From contig CP011077.1 of NCBI GenBank assembly GCA_000963575.1, positions 4,774,001-4,838,000 on the forward strand: DNA of 64,000 nucleotides, given 5' to 3'. The notes beneath the pieces were generated by a model. The model made no database searches. It had not been told where the DNA came from and saw nothing but the letters and a program-made list of their open reading frames with translations. Origin of the DNA: Klebsiella michiganensis (GTDB taxonomy: Bacteria; Pseudomonadota; Gammaproteobacteria; Enterobacterales; Enterobacteriaceae). Numbering within the stretch: the first letter of the stretch is position 1; each line of letters begins with the position of its first letter. Positions 24,670 through 33,043 of the stretch are shown piece by piece. The position numbers and the translations under genes were made by a program.

Positions 24670-24696
24670 TCAGACAGTGATGTTATCCACAAGTTC
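24670..24696 (-). promoter_or_regulatory. rpoH P3-type sigma-E promoter with DnaA box
   Basis: On the minus strand GAACTT (24696-24691) and TCTGA (24674-24670) are separated by 16 bp, an exact sigma-E promoter. The spacer includes TGTGGATAA (24691-24683), a perfect DnaA box. E. coli rpoH P3 is sigma-E dependent and its region is repressed by DnaA, so the arrangement is conserved. A second stem, TCCCTGCT/AGCAGGGA (24778-24807), lies upstream near the ftsX stop. Confidence 0.9.
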
Positions 24697-24827
24697 AATG
24701 TAAAGCTGTGAATAGATTGCACACAAAGTGTGACGGTTATTGCAGCATGGCAGGGGGCACCGCGGTGTAAAACGCACTCCCTGCTGACGACGTTATCGTA
24801 GCAGGGAATGAGTATATCAAAAACTTT

Positions 24828-25883
24828 TTACTCCGGCGTAAAGCGGCGTAAATGTTGAACAGTGGCAAGCCAGGCTGCCAGCCAGCCGATCATCGAAGAA
24901 ACCAGCAATAGCAGCAGGCACTCGTCAAAACCCAGGCCACTGATATCAAACTTAGTCCCGAACACCTGCGCCACTTCCGTCACCGCCGAAGACAGACGCA
25001 TCACCAGAATCTCAGACAGGATCAGCGACAGGAACGCACCGCTGAACCCCAGCAGCGCCCCCCCATACAGGAACGGACGCAGAATAAAGCCGTCGGTCGC
25101 CCCAATAAGCTTCTGCACGTTGATGGTGTCGCGGCGGGCAAAGATGCTCAGACGCACCGAGTTGCCGATGACCAGGAACACCGCGGCAACCATTAAAATA
25201 CCGATCATCGCCGCCACGCGCCCGACCAGCCCGGTCAACGCCGCGAGGCGGGCAAACCAGCTGTCATCCATGCGCACTTCATCAACGCCATGAATCTTCG
25301 CCACGCGGTCACGCAGCGTATTCAGGTGATCCGTGCTCTGGAAATCCAGTTTAGGATTCACAACGGCCACCGCGGGAAGCGGGTTTTCTTCCAGCATGTC
25401 CAGCGCGCCGCCAAAGCCCGACCAGTTACGAAACTCGCCCAGCGCTTCCTCACGGGAGAGGTAGTTAACTTTATCAACACCCTCCTCCGCCTGGATGGCA
25501 CCCACCACCTGCTGCGCGGCGTTATCGTCCAGCGCCTTATCGAGGTAAACGGTGATTTGAGGCGACGGATAGTATTGGGTCGCCGCCTGGTTCACGTTCT
25601 TGTAAACCATGTAGCAGACGCTAGGCAACGTCAGGGAAATGGCAATCACCATCACCGTCAGGAAGGTCGCCAGCGGCTTGCTCTTCAGATCCTGAAGCGC
25701 ACCTTCCCAGGCGTAGCGGAACTGCTCATTCACGCCGCCTTTCAGAGCCTTACTTTTGGACTGCGGCCCTTTACCACGTTTTTTCACCGAGCGGCCAAGG
25801 TCACCTAACTTGTTCAGTTGGTTGATTTTATCCAGCTTGTTGCTGAAGCGCTTGATATGGTTGAGCGCACTGTGTTTATTCAC
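24828..25883 (-). CDS. ftsX: Cell-division ABC transporter-like protein FtsX
   Basis: A 351-residue inner-membrane protein. With FtsE it activates periplasmic amidases through EnvC during septum splitting. A basic cytoplasmic N-terminus is followed by the first span (FLTVMVIAISLTLPSVCYMV), a large periplasmic loop, and three C-terminal spans. I use the GTG at 25883 (VNKHSALNHIKRF), which aligns with the E. coli start and has GGAGG 8 bases upstream; it overlaps the end of ftsE by 8 bp. The N-terminal 40 residues differ most from E. coli. Part of the ftsYEX operon. Confidence 0.93.
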   Translation of the reverse strand: MNKHSALNHIKRFSNKLDKINQLNKLGDLGRSVKKRGKGPQSKSKALKGGVNEQFRYAWEGALQDLKSKPLATFLTVMVIAISLTLPSVCYMVYKNVNQAATQYYPSPQITVYLDKALDDNAAQQVVGAIQAEEGVDKVNYLSREEALGEFRNWSGFGGALDMLEENPLPAVAVVNPKLDFQSTDHLNTLRDRVAKIHGVDEVRMDDSWFARLAALTGLVGRVAAMIGILMVAAVFLVIGNSVRLSIFARRDTINVQKLIGATDGFILRPFLYGGALLGFSGAFLSLILSEILVMRLSSAVTEVAQVFGTKFDISGLGFDECLLLLLVSSMIGWLAAWLATVQHLRRFTPE

Positions 25884-26544
25884 CTGCCAGGCCTCCATGC
25901 AAATGGCCGTCGCTGAGGGTCAACATACGGTAATTGCGACGCGAGATAAGCCCCATGTCATGGGTAGCCATCAGCACCGTCACGCCCACGCGGTTAAACT
26001 CTTCGAACAGGCGCAGAATACCTTCCGATAGTGCATCATCAAGGTTACCGGTCGGTTCATCCGCCAACAGCACAGCGGGCTTATTCACCACGGCGCGAGC
26101 AATGCCCACGCGCTGCTGTTCACCACCGGAGAGTTGGATAGGAAAGTTCTTCGCTTTGTCCAGCAGGCCGACCTTATCTAATGCCGCAGACACGCGGCGG
26201 CGAATATCTTCGCCGCTGGCACCCGCGATGATCAGCGGAATGGCCACGTTGTCGTACACGGTTCTGTCCATCAACAGGTGGTGATCCTGGAAGATCATCC
26301 CTATCTGACGACGCAGGAACGGTACTTCACGGCTCTTCAGGCGACTAATGTCATGCCCGCTGAAAAAGATCTTCCCATCGCTGGGCCGTTCGATACCGCA
26401 GATAAGCTTGAGCAGAGTACTCTTCCCTGCGCCAGAATGGCCGGTCAGAAAGGCCATCTCGCCCGGTTGCATATGGAAGGTGACTCCCTGCAACGCTTGT
26501 CTCCCACCGAGATAGGCTTTACTGACGTGTTCAAAGCGAATCAT
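25876..26544 (-). CDS. ftsE: Cell-division ATPase FtsE
   Basis: A 222-residue ABC ATPase, the E. coli length. Walker A GHSGAGKSTLLKLICG is at about residues 35-50, signature LSGGEQQRVGIARAVV at about 136-151, and Walker B AVLLADEPTGNLD just after. It drives FtsX to activate EnvC and the amidases at the septum. It begins 2 bases after the ftsY stop and overlaps ftsX by 8 bp, so the three genes are translationally coupled. Confidence 0.96.
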   Translation of the reverse strand: MIRFEHVSKAYLGGRQALQGVTFHMQPGEMAFLTGHSGAGKSTLLKLICGIERPSDGKIFFSGHDISRLKSREVPFLRRQIGMIFQDHHLLMDRTVYDNVAIPLIIAGASGEDIRRRVSAALDKVGLLDKAKNFPIQLSGGEQQRVGIARAVVNKPAVLLADEPTGNLDDALSEGILRLFEEFNRVGVTVLMATHDMGLISRRNYRMLTLSDGHLHGGLAGE

Positions 26545-26546
26545 TG

Positions 26547-28229
26547 TTAATCCTCTCGGGCAAAAAGTGCCTCTATAAAGTCGCCCGCATTAAACGGTCG
26601 TAAATCAGAAATTTGTTCGCCGACGCCAATGTAGCGAATCGGAATGCCGAACTGGTCTGCCACAGAGAAGATTACGCCACCCTTGGCGGTACCATCCAGT
26701 TTGGTCAGGGTGATGCCCGTCAGCCCCACCGCTTCGTGGAACAGTTTAGCCTGGCTTATGGCATTCTGACCGGTGCTGGCGTCGATGGTGAGCATAACCT
26801 CATGCGGGGCATCTTCGTCCAGCTTTTTCATAACCCTGACAATTTTCTTCAACTCTTCCATCAGGTGCGACTTATTCTGCAAACGCCCTGCAGTATCGGC
26901 AATTAACACGTCGATATTACGTGCCTTCGCCGCCTGAATAGCATCGAAGATAACCGAGGCGGAGTCCGCGCCGGTATGCTGGGCCACAACAGGAATATTG
27001 TTGCGCTGGCCCCAAACCTGCAGTTGCTCAACCGCCGCCGCACGGAAGGTATCGCCCGCCGCCAGCATCACGGATTTGCCCTGCTGCTCAAACTGACGCG
27101 CAAGCTTGCCGATAGTGGTGGTTTTACCCACACCGTTCACGCCTACCATCAGGATAACAAACGGCGTTTTACCTTCCACGCTAAGCGGCTCGTCCACTTT
27201 GGCGAGGATTTCGCTCATCTCTTCTTTCAGCAGGCCATACAACGCTTCCGCATCACGAAGCTGTTTGCGGCTCGCACCTTCGGTCAGGTTGGTGATGATT
27301 TTCCGGGTTGTCTCAACCCCAACGTCGGCAATCAAAAGCTGCTCTTCCAGCTCTTCAAACAGATCATCATCGATTTTCTTGCCGCGGAACAGACTGATAA
27401 ATCCGGAACCGAGGTTTTGTTTGGTTTTGACGAGGCTACGCTTCAGGCGAGCGAAGAAGCCTTCTTTAGTTGGCTTGTCCTGCTCTTGCTGCACGGCAAC
27501 CGGGGCAGTCTCTTCGACAGCCTCTTCAGCCGGCTCCTCATCAAGCGCTTCTTCAGCAACGGCTTCATCTTCAACGAAGGCTTCGTGTGCGAACAGCGCT
27601 TCGGCCTCAGCAACTTCTTCGTTGACGATCTCGTCCTGCTCGGCCTGCCATTCGTCAGGCTGCTCTACGTTTTCGGCCACCTCTTCCGGCAACGGCAGCG
27701 TTTCGTGCTCTACGGCCGCGACAGGCTGCTCGGTGACTGCCGGCTCTTCAACGACAACAGCAGGTTCAATCACCTCTGTCCCGGCAACGGGTTCGACAAC
27801 CGGTTCTGGTTCGATAACCGGTTCTGGTTCGATAACCGCAGCAGGCTCTGGCTCAACGACAGCTTCATGCCCGATAACCGCAACGGGTTCAGGTTCAGCC
27901 CCGACTTCGGGCTCAACGGTGACTTCCGGCTCAGGAATAATTTCCGGCTCGGCAACAGGCGCTTTTTCTTCCGCGTCTTTTACGAGCCGGGCGTTAACTT
28001 CCTCGACCTGCTCAGCAAACTTTTCGGACTCCTCCAGTGAGTGCTCACTAACTGAACTCTGCTGTTCCTGCTCAGCAGCCTGAGGCCGTTGAGGTTCATC
28101 CTGTGCGGGAGCCTGTTCAGTAACCGGTTGTTCTTCTATTACTTTTTGTTCTGCTTCGACGTCCGGCTGCTGCTCTTTCTGACCAAATCCCAGCCAGGAA
28201 AAAAAGCCACGTTTTTTCTCTTTCGCCAT
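26547..28229 (-). CDS. ftsY: Signal recognition particle receptor FtsY
   Basis: A 560-residue GTPase, the docking receptor for SRP-ribosome complexes at the inner membrane; E. coli FtsY is 497. The extra length is in the acidic N-terminal A domain, which holds a run of short EPEP/VIEPEPV-type repeats at about residues 95-160. The NG domain follows: GVNGVGKTTTIGKLA (G1), DTFRAAAVEQL, DTAGRLQNKSHLMEE (G3), TKLDGTAKGG (G4). The N-terminus MAKEKKRGFFSWLGFGQKEQ is a membrane-targeting helix. It is the first gene of ftsYEX and is divergent from rsmD. The repeats give long antisense open frames that are not genes. Confidence 0.96.
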   Translation of the reverse strand: MAKEKKRGFFSWLGFGQKEQQPDVEAEQKVIEEQPVTEQAPAQDEPQRPQAAEQEQQSSVSEHSLEESEKFAEQVEEVNARLVKDAEEKAPVAEPEIIPEPEVTVEPEVGAEPEPVAVIGHEAVVEPEPAAVIEPEPVIEPEPVVEPVAGTEVIEPAVVVEEPAVTEQPVAAVEHETLPLPEEVAENVEQPDEWQAEQDEIVNEEVAEAEALFAHEAFVEDEAVAEEALDEEPAEEAVEETAPVAVQQEQDKPTKEGFFARLKRSLVKTKQNLGSGFISLFRGKKIDDDLFEELEEQLLIADVGVETTRKIITNLTEGASRKQLRDAEALYGLLKEEMSEILAKVDEPLSVEGKTPFVILMVGVNGVGKTTTIGKLARQFEQQGKSVMLAAGDTFRAAAVEQLQVWGQRNNIPVVAQHTGADSASVIFDAIQAAKARNIDVLIADTAGRLQNKSHLMEELKKIVRVMKKLDEDAPHEVMLTIDASTGQNAISQAKLFHEAVGLTGITLTKLDGTAKGGVIFSVADQFGIPIRYIGVGEQISDLRPFNAGDFIEALFARED

Positions 28230-28410
28230 TTGCGACTACACTCCTCGCTGTTAATTCATGGCACAGACCCGATTCTGCTTGCCACGGGCATAAAAAATAG
28301 TGCGTTAGTCTATCACTTTCCCGGCGCGGCATCACGCCAGTGGATTAAGGTTTCCTGGCCGGGCGAGCGCCGCTAGAATAACCGTAAAATTTAGCATCGC
28401 AGTGAGAGCA

Positions 28411-28998
28411 ATGAAGAAACCCCAATCCTCTGGTTCCGGCCAGATCCGCATTATCGGCGGCCAATGGCGCGGCCGAAAACTTCCGGTGCCCGACAGCCCC
28501 GGCCTGCGCCCGACAACCGACCGCGTGCGTGAAACGCTTTTTAACTGGCTGGCCCCGTCAATGGTGGATGCCCATTGCCTCGACTGTTTCGCCGGGAGCG
28601 GCGCGCTCGGGCTGGAGGCGCTCTCTCGCTACGCCGCCAGCGCCACGCTGATTGAGATGGATCGCGCGGTTTCCCAACAGCTACAAAAGAACCTCACGAC
28701 GCTAAAGGCCAGCCATGGCAAAGTCCTCAACGCCAACACGCTCAACGTTCTCGCCCAGCCGGGTACGCCGCATAACGTGGTGTTTGTCGATCCGCCGTTC
28801 CGTAAAGGATTGCTGGATGAAACGCTCAGCCTGCTGGAGAAAAACGGCTGGCTCGCGGATGAGGCGCTAATCTACGTAGAAAGTGAAGTGGAAAATGGTC
28901 TGCCTGCGGTGCCCGCCAGTTGGGCGCTGCACCGTGAAAAAGTCGCCGGTCAGGTGGCTTACCGCCTGTTTATTCGTGAAGCTCAAGGAGCCGCATAA
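28411..28998 (+). CDS. rsmD: 16S rRNA (guanine-966-N2)-methyltransferase RsmD
   Basis: A 195-residue SAM-dependent methyltransferase that modifies G966 of 16S rRNA during 30S assembly. N-terminal IRIIGGQWRGRKLPVPDSPG and LRPTTDRVRETLFNWL are family signatures; CLDCFAGSGALGLEALSRYA is the SAM site and VFVDPPFRKG the catalytic (D/N)PPF motif. I choose the ATG at 28411 (MKKPQSSGSG) to match E. coli; a GTG three codons upstream is open but lacks a ribosome site. Divergent from ftsY; its stop overlaps the yhhL start (TAATG). Confidence 0.93.
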   Translation: MKKPQSSGSGQIRIIGGQWRGRKLPVPDSPGLRPTTDRVRETLFNWLAPSMVDAHCLDCFAGSGALGLEALSRYAASATLIEMDRAVSQQLQKNLTTLKASHGKVLNANTLNVLAQPGTPHNVVFVDPPFRKGLLDETLSLLEKNGWLADEALIYVESEVENGLPAVPASWALHREKVAGQVAYRLFIREAQGAA

Positions 28999-29273
28999 TG
29001 CCGATTCTGATTAACTTTGGCCGCCTGTTGATGCTTTGCGTCTGGGGCTTTCTGATCTTTAACCTGATTCACCCTTATCCGCGCCCGTTGAACATTTTTG
29101 TTAACGTCGCGCTGATCTTCATGGTGATTATGCATGGCCTGCAGCTGAGCCTGCTGAAAGCCACCCAGCCCAAAGACGGCCCTGCGCTTGGTCGCGCTGA
29201 GCAGATTAAGATCTTTGTGTTTGGCGTGTTTGAGCTGCTGGTCTGGCAGAAAAAGCTGCGTCAGGGCAAGTGA
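28998..29273 (+). CDS. yhhL: DUF1145 inner-membrane protein YhhL
   Basis: A 91-residue protein with two or three hydrophobic segments (LLMLCVWGFLIFNLIHPYPR and VNVALIFMVIMHGLQLSLLK), orthologous to E. coli YhhL (89 residues). Function unknown. AAGGAGCCGCATA precedes its ATG, and it overlaps rsmD by one base, so the two are co-transcribed. Its last 13 bases overlap the end of the convergent yhhM gene. Confidence 0.88.
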   Translation: MPILINFGRLLMLCVWGFLIFNLIHPYPRPLNIFVNVALIFMVIMHGLQLSLLKATQPKDGPALGRAEQIKIFVFGVFELLVWQKKLRQGK

Positions 29274-29632
29274 GTGCCTTCGGGGACGAAGCTGACAAAG
29301 CGCGTCCCCTTATAGCTCAGGGTGCCTTTATCCCCCACCGTTACCGCATTGTATTCCGCCGCTTCTACTCGCATTTTCATGTCCATGCCGCCGCTCTGGG
29401 GCGCAAACCAAATCTCATAGCGGATGGAGTCCTCCGGCGGCGTCACTTCCCGCTGGCGCGTGCGTCTGTCATTGGACGGTTTTTCACGCTTGGTCGCCAC
29501 CACCACTTTTTTCACGCTGAGCGGCGCCGCATCGTTTTCCATATTCTCGCGGCGCTGCTGAAAGTAGCGAAAAGAGGCGGCCACCACGATGACCACAACG
29601 ATGGCGATAATAAAAACAGGGGGCTTACTCAT
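29261..29632 (-). CDS. yhhM: DUF2500 membrane-anchored protein YhhM
   Basis: A 123-residue protein with one N-terminal membrane anchor (VFIIAIVVVIVVAASFRYFQ) and a soluble domain ending in TVGDKGTLSYKGTRFVSFVP, orthologous to E. coli YhhM (119 residues). Function unknown. The start is the ATG at 29632 (MSKPPVF); 20 further upstream codons are open but not conserved. Its end overlaps yhhL by 13 bp on the other strand, an unusual but conserved tightness. Confidence 0.88.
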   Translation of the reverse strand: MSKPPVFIIAIVVVIVVAASFRYFQQRRENMENDAAPLSVKKVVVATKREKPSNDRRTRQREVTPPEDSIRYEIWFAPQSGGMDMKMRVEAAEYNAVTVGDKGTLSYKGTRFVSFVPEGTHLP

Positions 29633-29753
29633 GGCTTTTTCTCGAATTGTCAGACACTTTTCAGCATAACCCTGGCACCGCGCCGTTGTCATCTGCGCCG
29701 CTTAGCCACTAGACTGAACGGAGTTACGCCAACAATTAAAATAAGGATATGCC

Positions 29754-30380
29754 ATGCTTTGGTCATTTATTGCTGTTGCGTTATCGGCCTGGATTTACAT
29801 TGATGCGTCCTGGCGCGGCTCCACCTGGCAGCGCTGGCTTTTTAAGCCGCTCACCCTGCTGCTGCTGCTGCTGCTGGCCTGGCAAGCGCCAATGTTTGAA
29901 GCGACGGGCTACTTGATTGTGGCGGGTCTTTTGGCGACGCTGGTAGGTGATGCACTCACGTTGCTGCCCACTCAGCGCCTGCTGTACGCCGTGGGAGCCT
30001 TCTTCCTTTCACACCTGTTGTACACCATCTATTTTGCCAGCCAGATGAGTTTAGCCATATTCTGGCCTCTGCCGCTGGCTCTGCTGATTATTGGCGCGCT
30101 GCTGGTGGCGACTATCTGGACCCGACTGGAAGCACTGCGCGTGCCTATCCTGACGTTCATCGGTATGACGCTGGTGATGGTCTGGCTGGCCGCCGAGCTT
30201 TACTTCTTCCGCCCGACGGACCCCAGCTTCTCCGGATTTGTCGGCGCCAGCCTGCTGCTGCTGGGCAATATTGTCTGGCTGGTCAGCCACTATCGTCAAC
30301 GTTTCAAAGGCGACAGCGCGATTGCCGCCGCCTGCTACTTTGCCGGGCACTTTATGATTGTTCGCGCCCTGTATATCTGA
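29754..30380 (+). CDS. yhhN: YhhN/TMEM86-family membrane protein
   Basis: A 208-residue protein with about eight membrane spans (for example LLLLLLLAWQAPMFEATGYL and SLLLLGNIVWLVSHYRQRF), of the YhhN family. Eukaryotic TMEM86 members are lysoplasmalogenases; activity of the bacterial protein is unproven. The conserved Asp in LVGDALTLLP at about residue 64 may be catalytic. RBS AAGGATATGCC precedes the ATG. In E. coli zntA follows directly; here the PTS module intervenes, its first stop codon 2 bases after the yhhN stop. Confidence 0.88.
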   Translation: MLWSFIAVALSAWIYIDASWRGSTWQRWLFKPLTLLLLLLLAWQAPMFEATGYLIVAGLLATLVGDALTLLPTQRLLYAVGAFFLSHLLYTIYFASQMSLAIFWPLPLALLIIGALLVATIWTRLEALRVPILTFIGMTLVMVWLAAELYFFRPTDPSFSGFVGASLLLLGNIVWLVSHYRQRFKGDSAIAAACYFAGHFMIVRALYI

Positions 30381-30382
30381 GG

Positions 30383-31753
30383 TTAACGCCTGTCTTCCGC
30401 CAGGGAGGCAGGTTCCAGCCTGCGGGTTTTGCCGTAGATAATGGTCAATACCGCAGGCACCGTAAATGCCACCGCGATAGCAATCACCTCATAAATCATC
30501 TTCGATTCCGGCCCGCTAAACAGCCCCAGTTCGAACACGTTCAGCACCGGCAGGAAACTGTAGGTTTTCACCCCCAGCAGACCGGTAATAGCCCCACCCA
30601 GCGCCGCGCCGATGCAGCCAAAGACGAACAGCATGCGGTATTTCAGGTTCACGCCATACAGCGCCGGTTCAGTAATGCCGAAGAAGGCGGAGAGCGAAGC
30701 GGAAATCGCAATCTGCTTGTCTTTCAGATTACGGGCGATAAAGATTGCGCCGAACACCGCCCCAAACTGCCCCATCACCGCCGACATAAACATGGCCATA
30801 ATGGTGTCATACCCGTTGACCTGAATGTTAATCAGCGCCAGCGGAATAATGCCCCAGTGTACGCCAAACACCACAAACAGCTGCCCGATCCCCGCCAACA
30901 GCGCACCGGAAATCACCGGGCTAAGGTTGTACAGCCACGCATAACCATTAGCGATGCCAACCCCGACATAATCGGCAACCGGGCCAATCACGGTAAACAC
31001 CACAAAGCCGCTGATAATCAGCGACAGGCAAGGCACAAACACCAGCGCCGCAATCTCAGGAATCACTTTTTTCAGCCAGCGTTCAACGTGGCTCAGGAAG
31101 AGAACGGCAAACACCGCAGGGATCACCGCCCCGCCGTAGATTTTCACATTAAGAGCCAGGCCCATAACGTGGAAGGCGCCGGGCACGCTGGCATCCGTCA
31201 GCGGGAAAATCATCGCCGCCGTCAGCGCCAGGGCGCTAAATTTATTGGCCTTAAAGCGCTCCGCTGCCGTCACCGCGATAAACAGCGGCAGCATGACAAA
31301 AACGCCGCTGGAGAGCGCATTGAACACGGTGAACACATACGAATGGGTATCCACCAGATTCATCGTCTGCAGAAGAACCACAATACCTTTCACCACCCCC
31401 ACACCCGCCAGCACGCCTATGTAAGGCGTGAAGATAGCGGAAAGCGTGGCCAGCAGACGGTTAATCATCGAGCCCTGCGGCACCGATGCTTCCTCTGCAC
31501 AAGGCTCACCCATCTGTGCCGTGATAGCCTGAAAGACTTTCTCGACCTTTGGCCCGATCACAATCTGGAATTGCCCCGGGTTTTCAACCAGTTTGACTAC
31601 CTCCGGCAACTTATAAAGCTCGTCTTTATTAATCTTACTTTTATCTTTGATAGTAAAACGCAAACGGGTTGCGCAGTGGGTAAGATGCTCTATATTTTCT
31701 GCCTCGCCGACGTGCTGAATTATCTGTCGGGCAAGTTGACTGAAGGTAGCCAT
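30383..31753 (-). CDS. PTS sugar permease, fused EIIB-EIIC of the glucose/glucoside family
   Basis: A 456-residue phosphotransferase permease. The EIIB domain occupies about residues 1-85, with phospho-accepting Cys27 in LTHCATRLRFTIKD. The EIIC domain (about 100-440) has roughly ten spans and the sugar-site region FFGITEPALYGVNLKYR. There is no EIIA, so phosphate must come from Crr or another EIIA, as for MurP and TreB. The start is the ATG at 31753 (MATFSQLARQ), which has TGAGGA at a proper distance; the ATG two codons upstream touches that site. It follows a SIS-domain gene by 56 bp. Substrate unknown. Confidence 0.88.
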   Translation of the reverse strand: MATFSQLARQIIQHVGEAENIEHLTHCATRLRFTIKDKSKINKDELYKLPEVVKLVENPGQFQIVIGPKVEKVFQAITAQMGEPCAEEASVPQGSMINRLLATLSAIFTPYIGVLAGVGVVKGIVVLLQTMNLVDTHSYVFTVFNALSSGVFVMLPLFIAVTAAERFKANKFSALALTAAMIFPLTDASVPGAFHVMGLALNVKIYGGAVIPAVFAVLFLSHVERWLKKVIPEIAALVFVPCLSLIISGFVVFTVIGPVADYVGVGIANGYAWLYNLSPVISGALLAGIGQLFVVFGVHWGIIPLALINIQVNGYDTIMAMFMSAVMGQFGAVFGAIFIARNLKDKQIAISASLSAFFGITEPALYGVNLKYRMLFVFGCIGAALGGAITGLLGVKTYSFLPVLNVFELGLFSGPESKMIYEVIAIAVAFTVPAVLTIIYGKTRRLEPASLAEDRR

Positions 31754-31809
31754 AATCATTCCTCAGTAGCAAGGTAGGGACGTTATTATTGTGTAGGGCA
31801 GACGGTGTT

Positions 31810-32880
31810 TCAGGCGTAATCGCCCGGTTTTGTTTTACTTTTTACGGCCACGCCAAAATCGGTAAAGATACGCTGCGGCAGATTATTCCCCTTTGCCTCG
31901 GCAATATGGTGAGCCAATATCTGGAACGGGATCACCAAAATCAGTGGGGCAATAAACTCATCAATATTGGCTTTCACCGCCAGCGTACGCGGATCGTTGT
32001 CCTCGCCTAATTTGATGGTGTACACGTAGTCGGTATATTTTTGCTCATAAGCTTTCAGCAGTAATAAGCGCTCGCGAGCCACGCCCGGCGTATCAATAAA
32101 GAACATCCGGTGGTTGCCGTTCACTTCGAAATAAGGCCCATGCATAAAAGCTTCCAGCTCAACGCCCTGCGACGGCACGCGAATCGTCTCGGCAAACTTG
32201 GTTTCCATCTCTTTGATAACGCCGACGCTCGGCCCGTAGCCAATCGAGGTAAACCGCGGGGAAGCGGCCAGTTCGGCCTGCCATTTGGTGAAGAAGACTT
32301 CGGTGTCGGCGATAATGCCCGGAATAGCTTTCACCGCCGCGTCCAGTTTCGTCAACTCGGCCGCTTCCTGTTCGGCGTCGATCTTCCCGCTGCGGCGAGC
32401 CACAAACACGCCGAGCAGCATGAATTTCAGGATGGTGGCAACGTACCCTTTGGTCACATAGCCCACGCGTTCCTCGCCGATTTCAATATCAATAACGTGG
32501 TCAACGGCTCGGGCAAGCTCGCTGCCGGTTTTGCTGGTCATGCCCAGCGTTTTTACCGGATGTGACTGGCGAATATTCTGGATAGCGTTGAGGGTGGACG
32601 TACTCTCCCCGCTCTGGGAAACACCAATCACCAAATCGGTGGCCTCACTGAATTTTTCGTAGTGCTGGAAGTGGAACGGCTCTTCGACGGCGATACGGAC
32701 GTCCGCCAGTTTTTCCACGTAGTACTTCGCACTTTTAATCGCATTAATGCTGGAGCCCGTGGCCAGCACCAGCCACTCTTTCTGCCCACCGAGCACCGGA
32801 AGATCGGACGGATAGCGAGACAACATGGCGCTTAACGTCGCCTGCTCTTCGTGGATGTAAGTCATCATTGTCGGTTTCAT
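31810..32880 (-). CDS. Double-SIS sugar-phosphate isomerase/deglycase
   Basis: A 356-residue protein with two SIS domains (about residues 30-165 and 200-330), like the isomerase half of GlmS and like the deglycases FrlB and FraB; there is no glutaminase domain. Sugar-phosphate contacts are visible as LATGSSINAIKSA and GVSQSGESTSTLNAIQN. The C-terminal GVELEAFMHGPYFEV is typical of the GlmS-like group. It probably works on the phosphorylated product of the neighbouring PTS, for example an amino sugar or Amadori compound. AGGAGAGCCG precedes the ATG at 32880, 17 bp from a perfect LacI-type operator. Confidence 0.85.
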   Translation of the reverse strand: MKPTMMTYIHEEQATLSAMLSRYPSDLPVLGGQKEWLVLATGSSINAIKSAKYYVEKLADVRIAVEEPFHFQHYEKFSEATDLVIGVSQSGESTSTLNAIQNIRQSHPVKTLGMTSKTGSELARAVDHVIDIEIGEERVGYVTKGYVATILKFMLLGVFVARRSGKIDAEQEAAELTKLDAAVKAIPGIIADTEVFFTKWQAELAASPRFTSIGYGPSVGVIKEMETKFAETIRVPSQGVELEAFMHGPYFEVNGNHRMFFIDTPGVARERLLLLKAYEQKYTDYVYTIKLGEDNDPRTLAVKANIDEFIAPLILVIPFQILAHHIAEAKGNNLPQRIFTDFGVAVKSKTKPGDYA

Positions 32881-32896
32881 CGGCTCTCCTGTAATC

Positions 32897-32952
32897 AAAA
32901 CCTGAAAACGTTTTCAGGTTTTAGGCTAGAGGAGTCTGACAAGGCTTGTCAA
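32897..32952 (-). promoter_or_regulatory. Promoter and 26-bp palindromic operator of the SIS-PTS operon
   Basis: A perfect 26-bp palindrome (half-site AAAACCTGAAAAC, 32897-32922) is centred on ACGT, typical of LacI-family sites. Upstream on the minus strand a TTGACA box (32952-32947) and TAGCCT (about 18 bp downstream) make a promoter, so the operator covers the start point. A second palindrome, TGACAAG-G-CTTGTCA (32937-32951), overlaps the -35 box. The repressor at 33044-34090 is the likely binder. Confidence 0.85.
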
Positions 32953-33043
32953 CGCCAGATCGCGCAACTGTTAGCGGGATCAAAAAATAACGTGAGGGGA
33001 AGTGGCGGGCGGATACCAGGGAAAAGGAATCCGCCGTTGAAAA

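Noticed and set aside
26976..28083. Two long plus-strand frames of over 320 codons
   Set aside because: Antisense to ftsY; they arise from the repetitive acidic domain.
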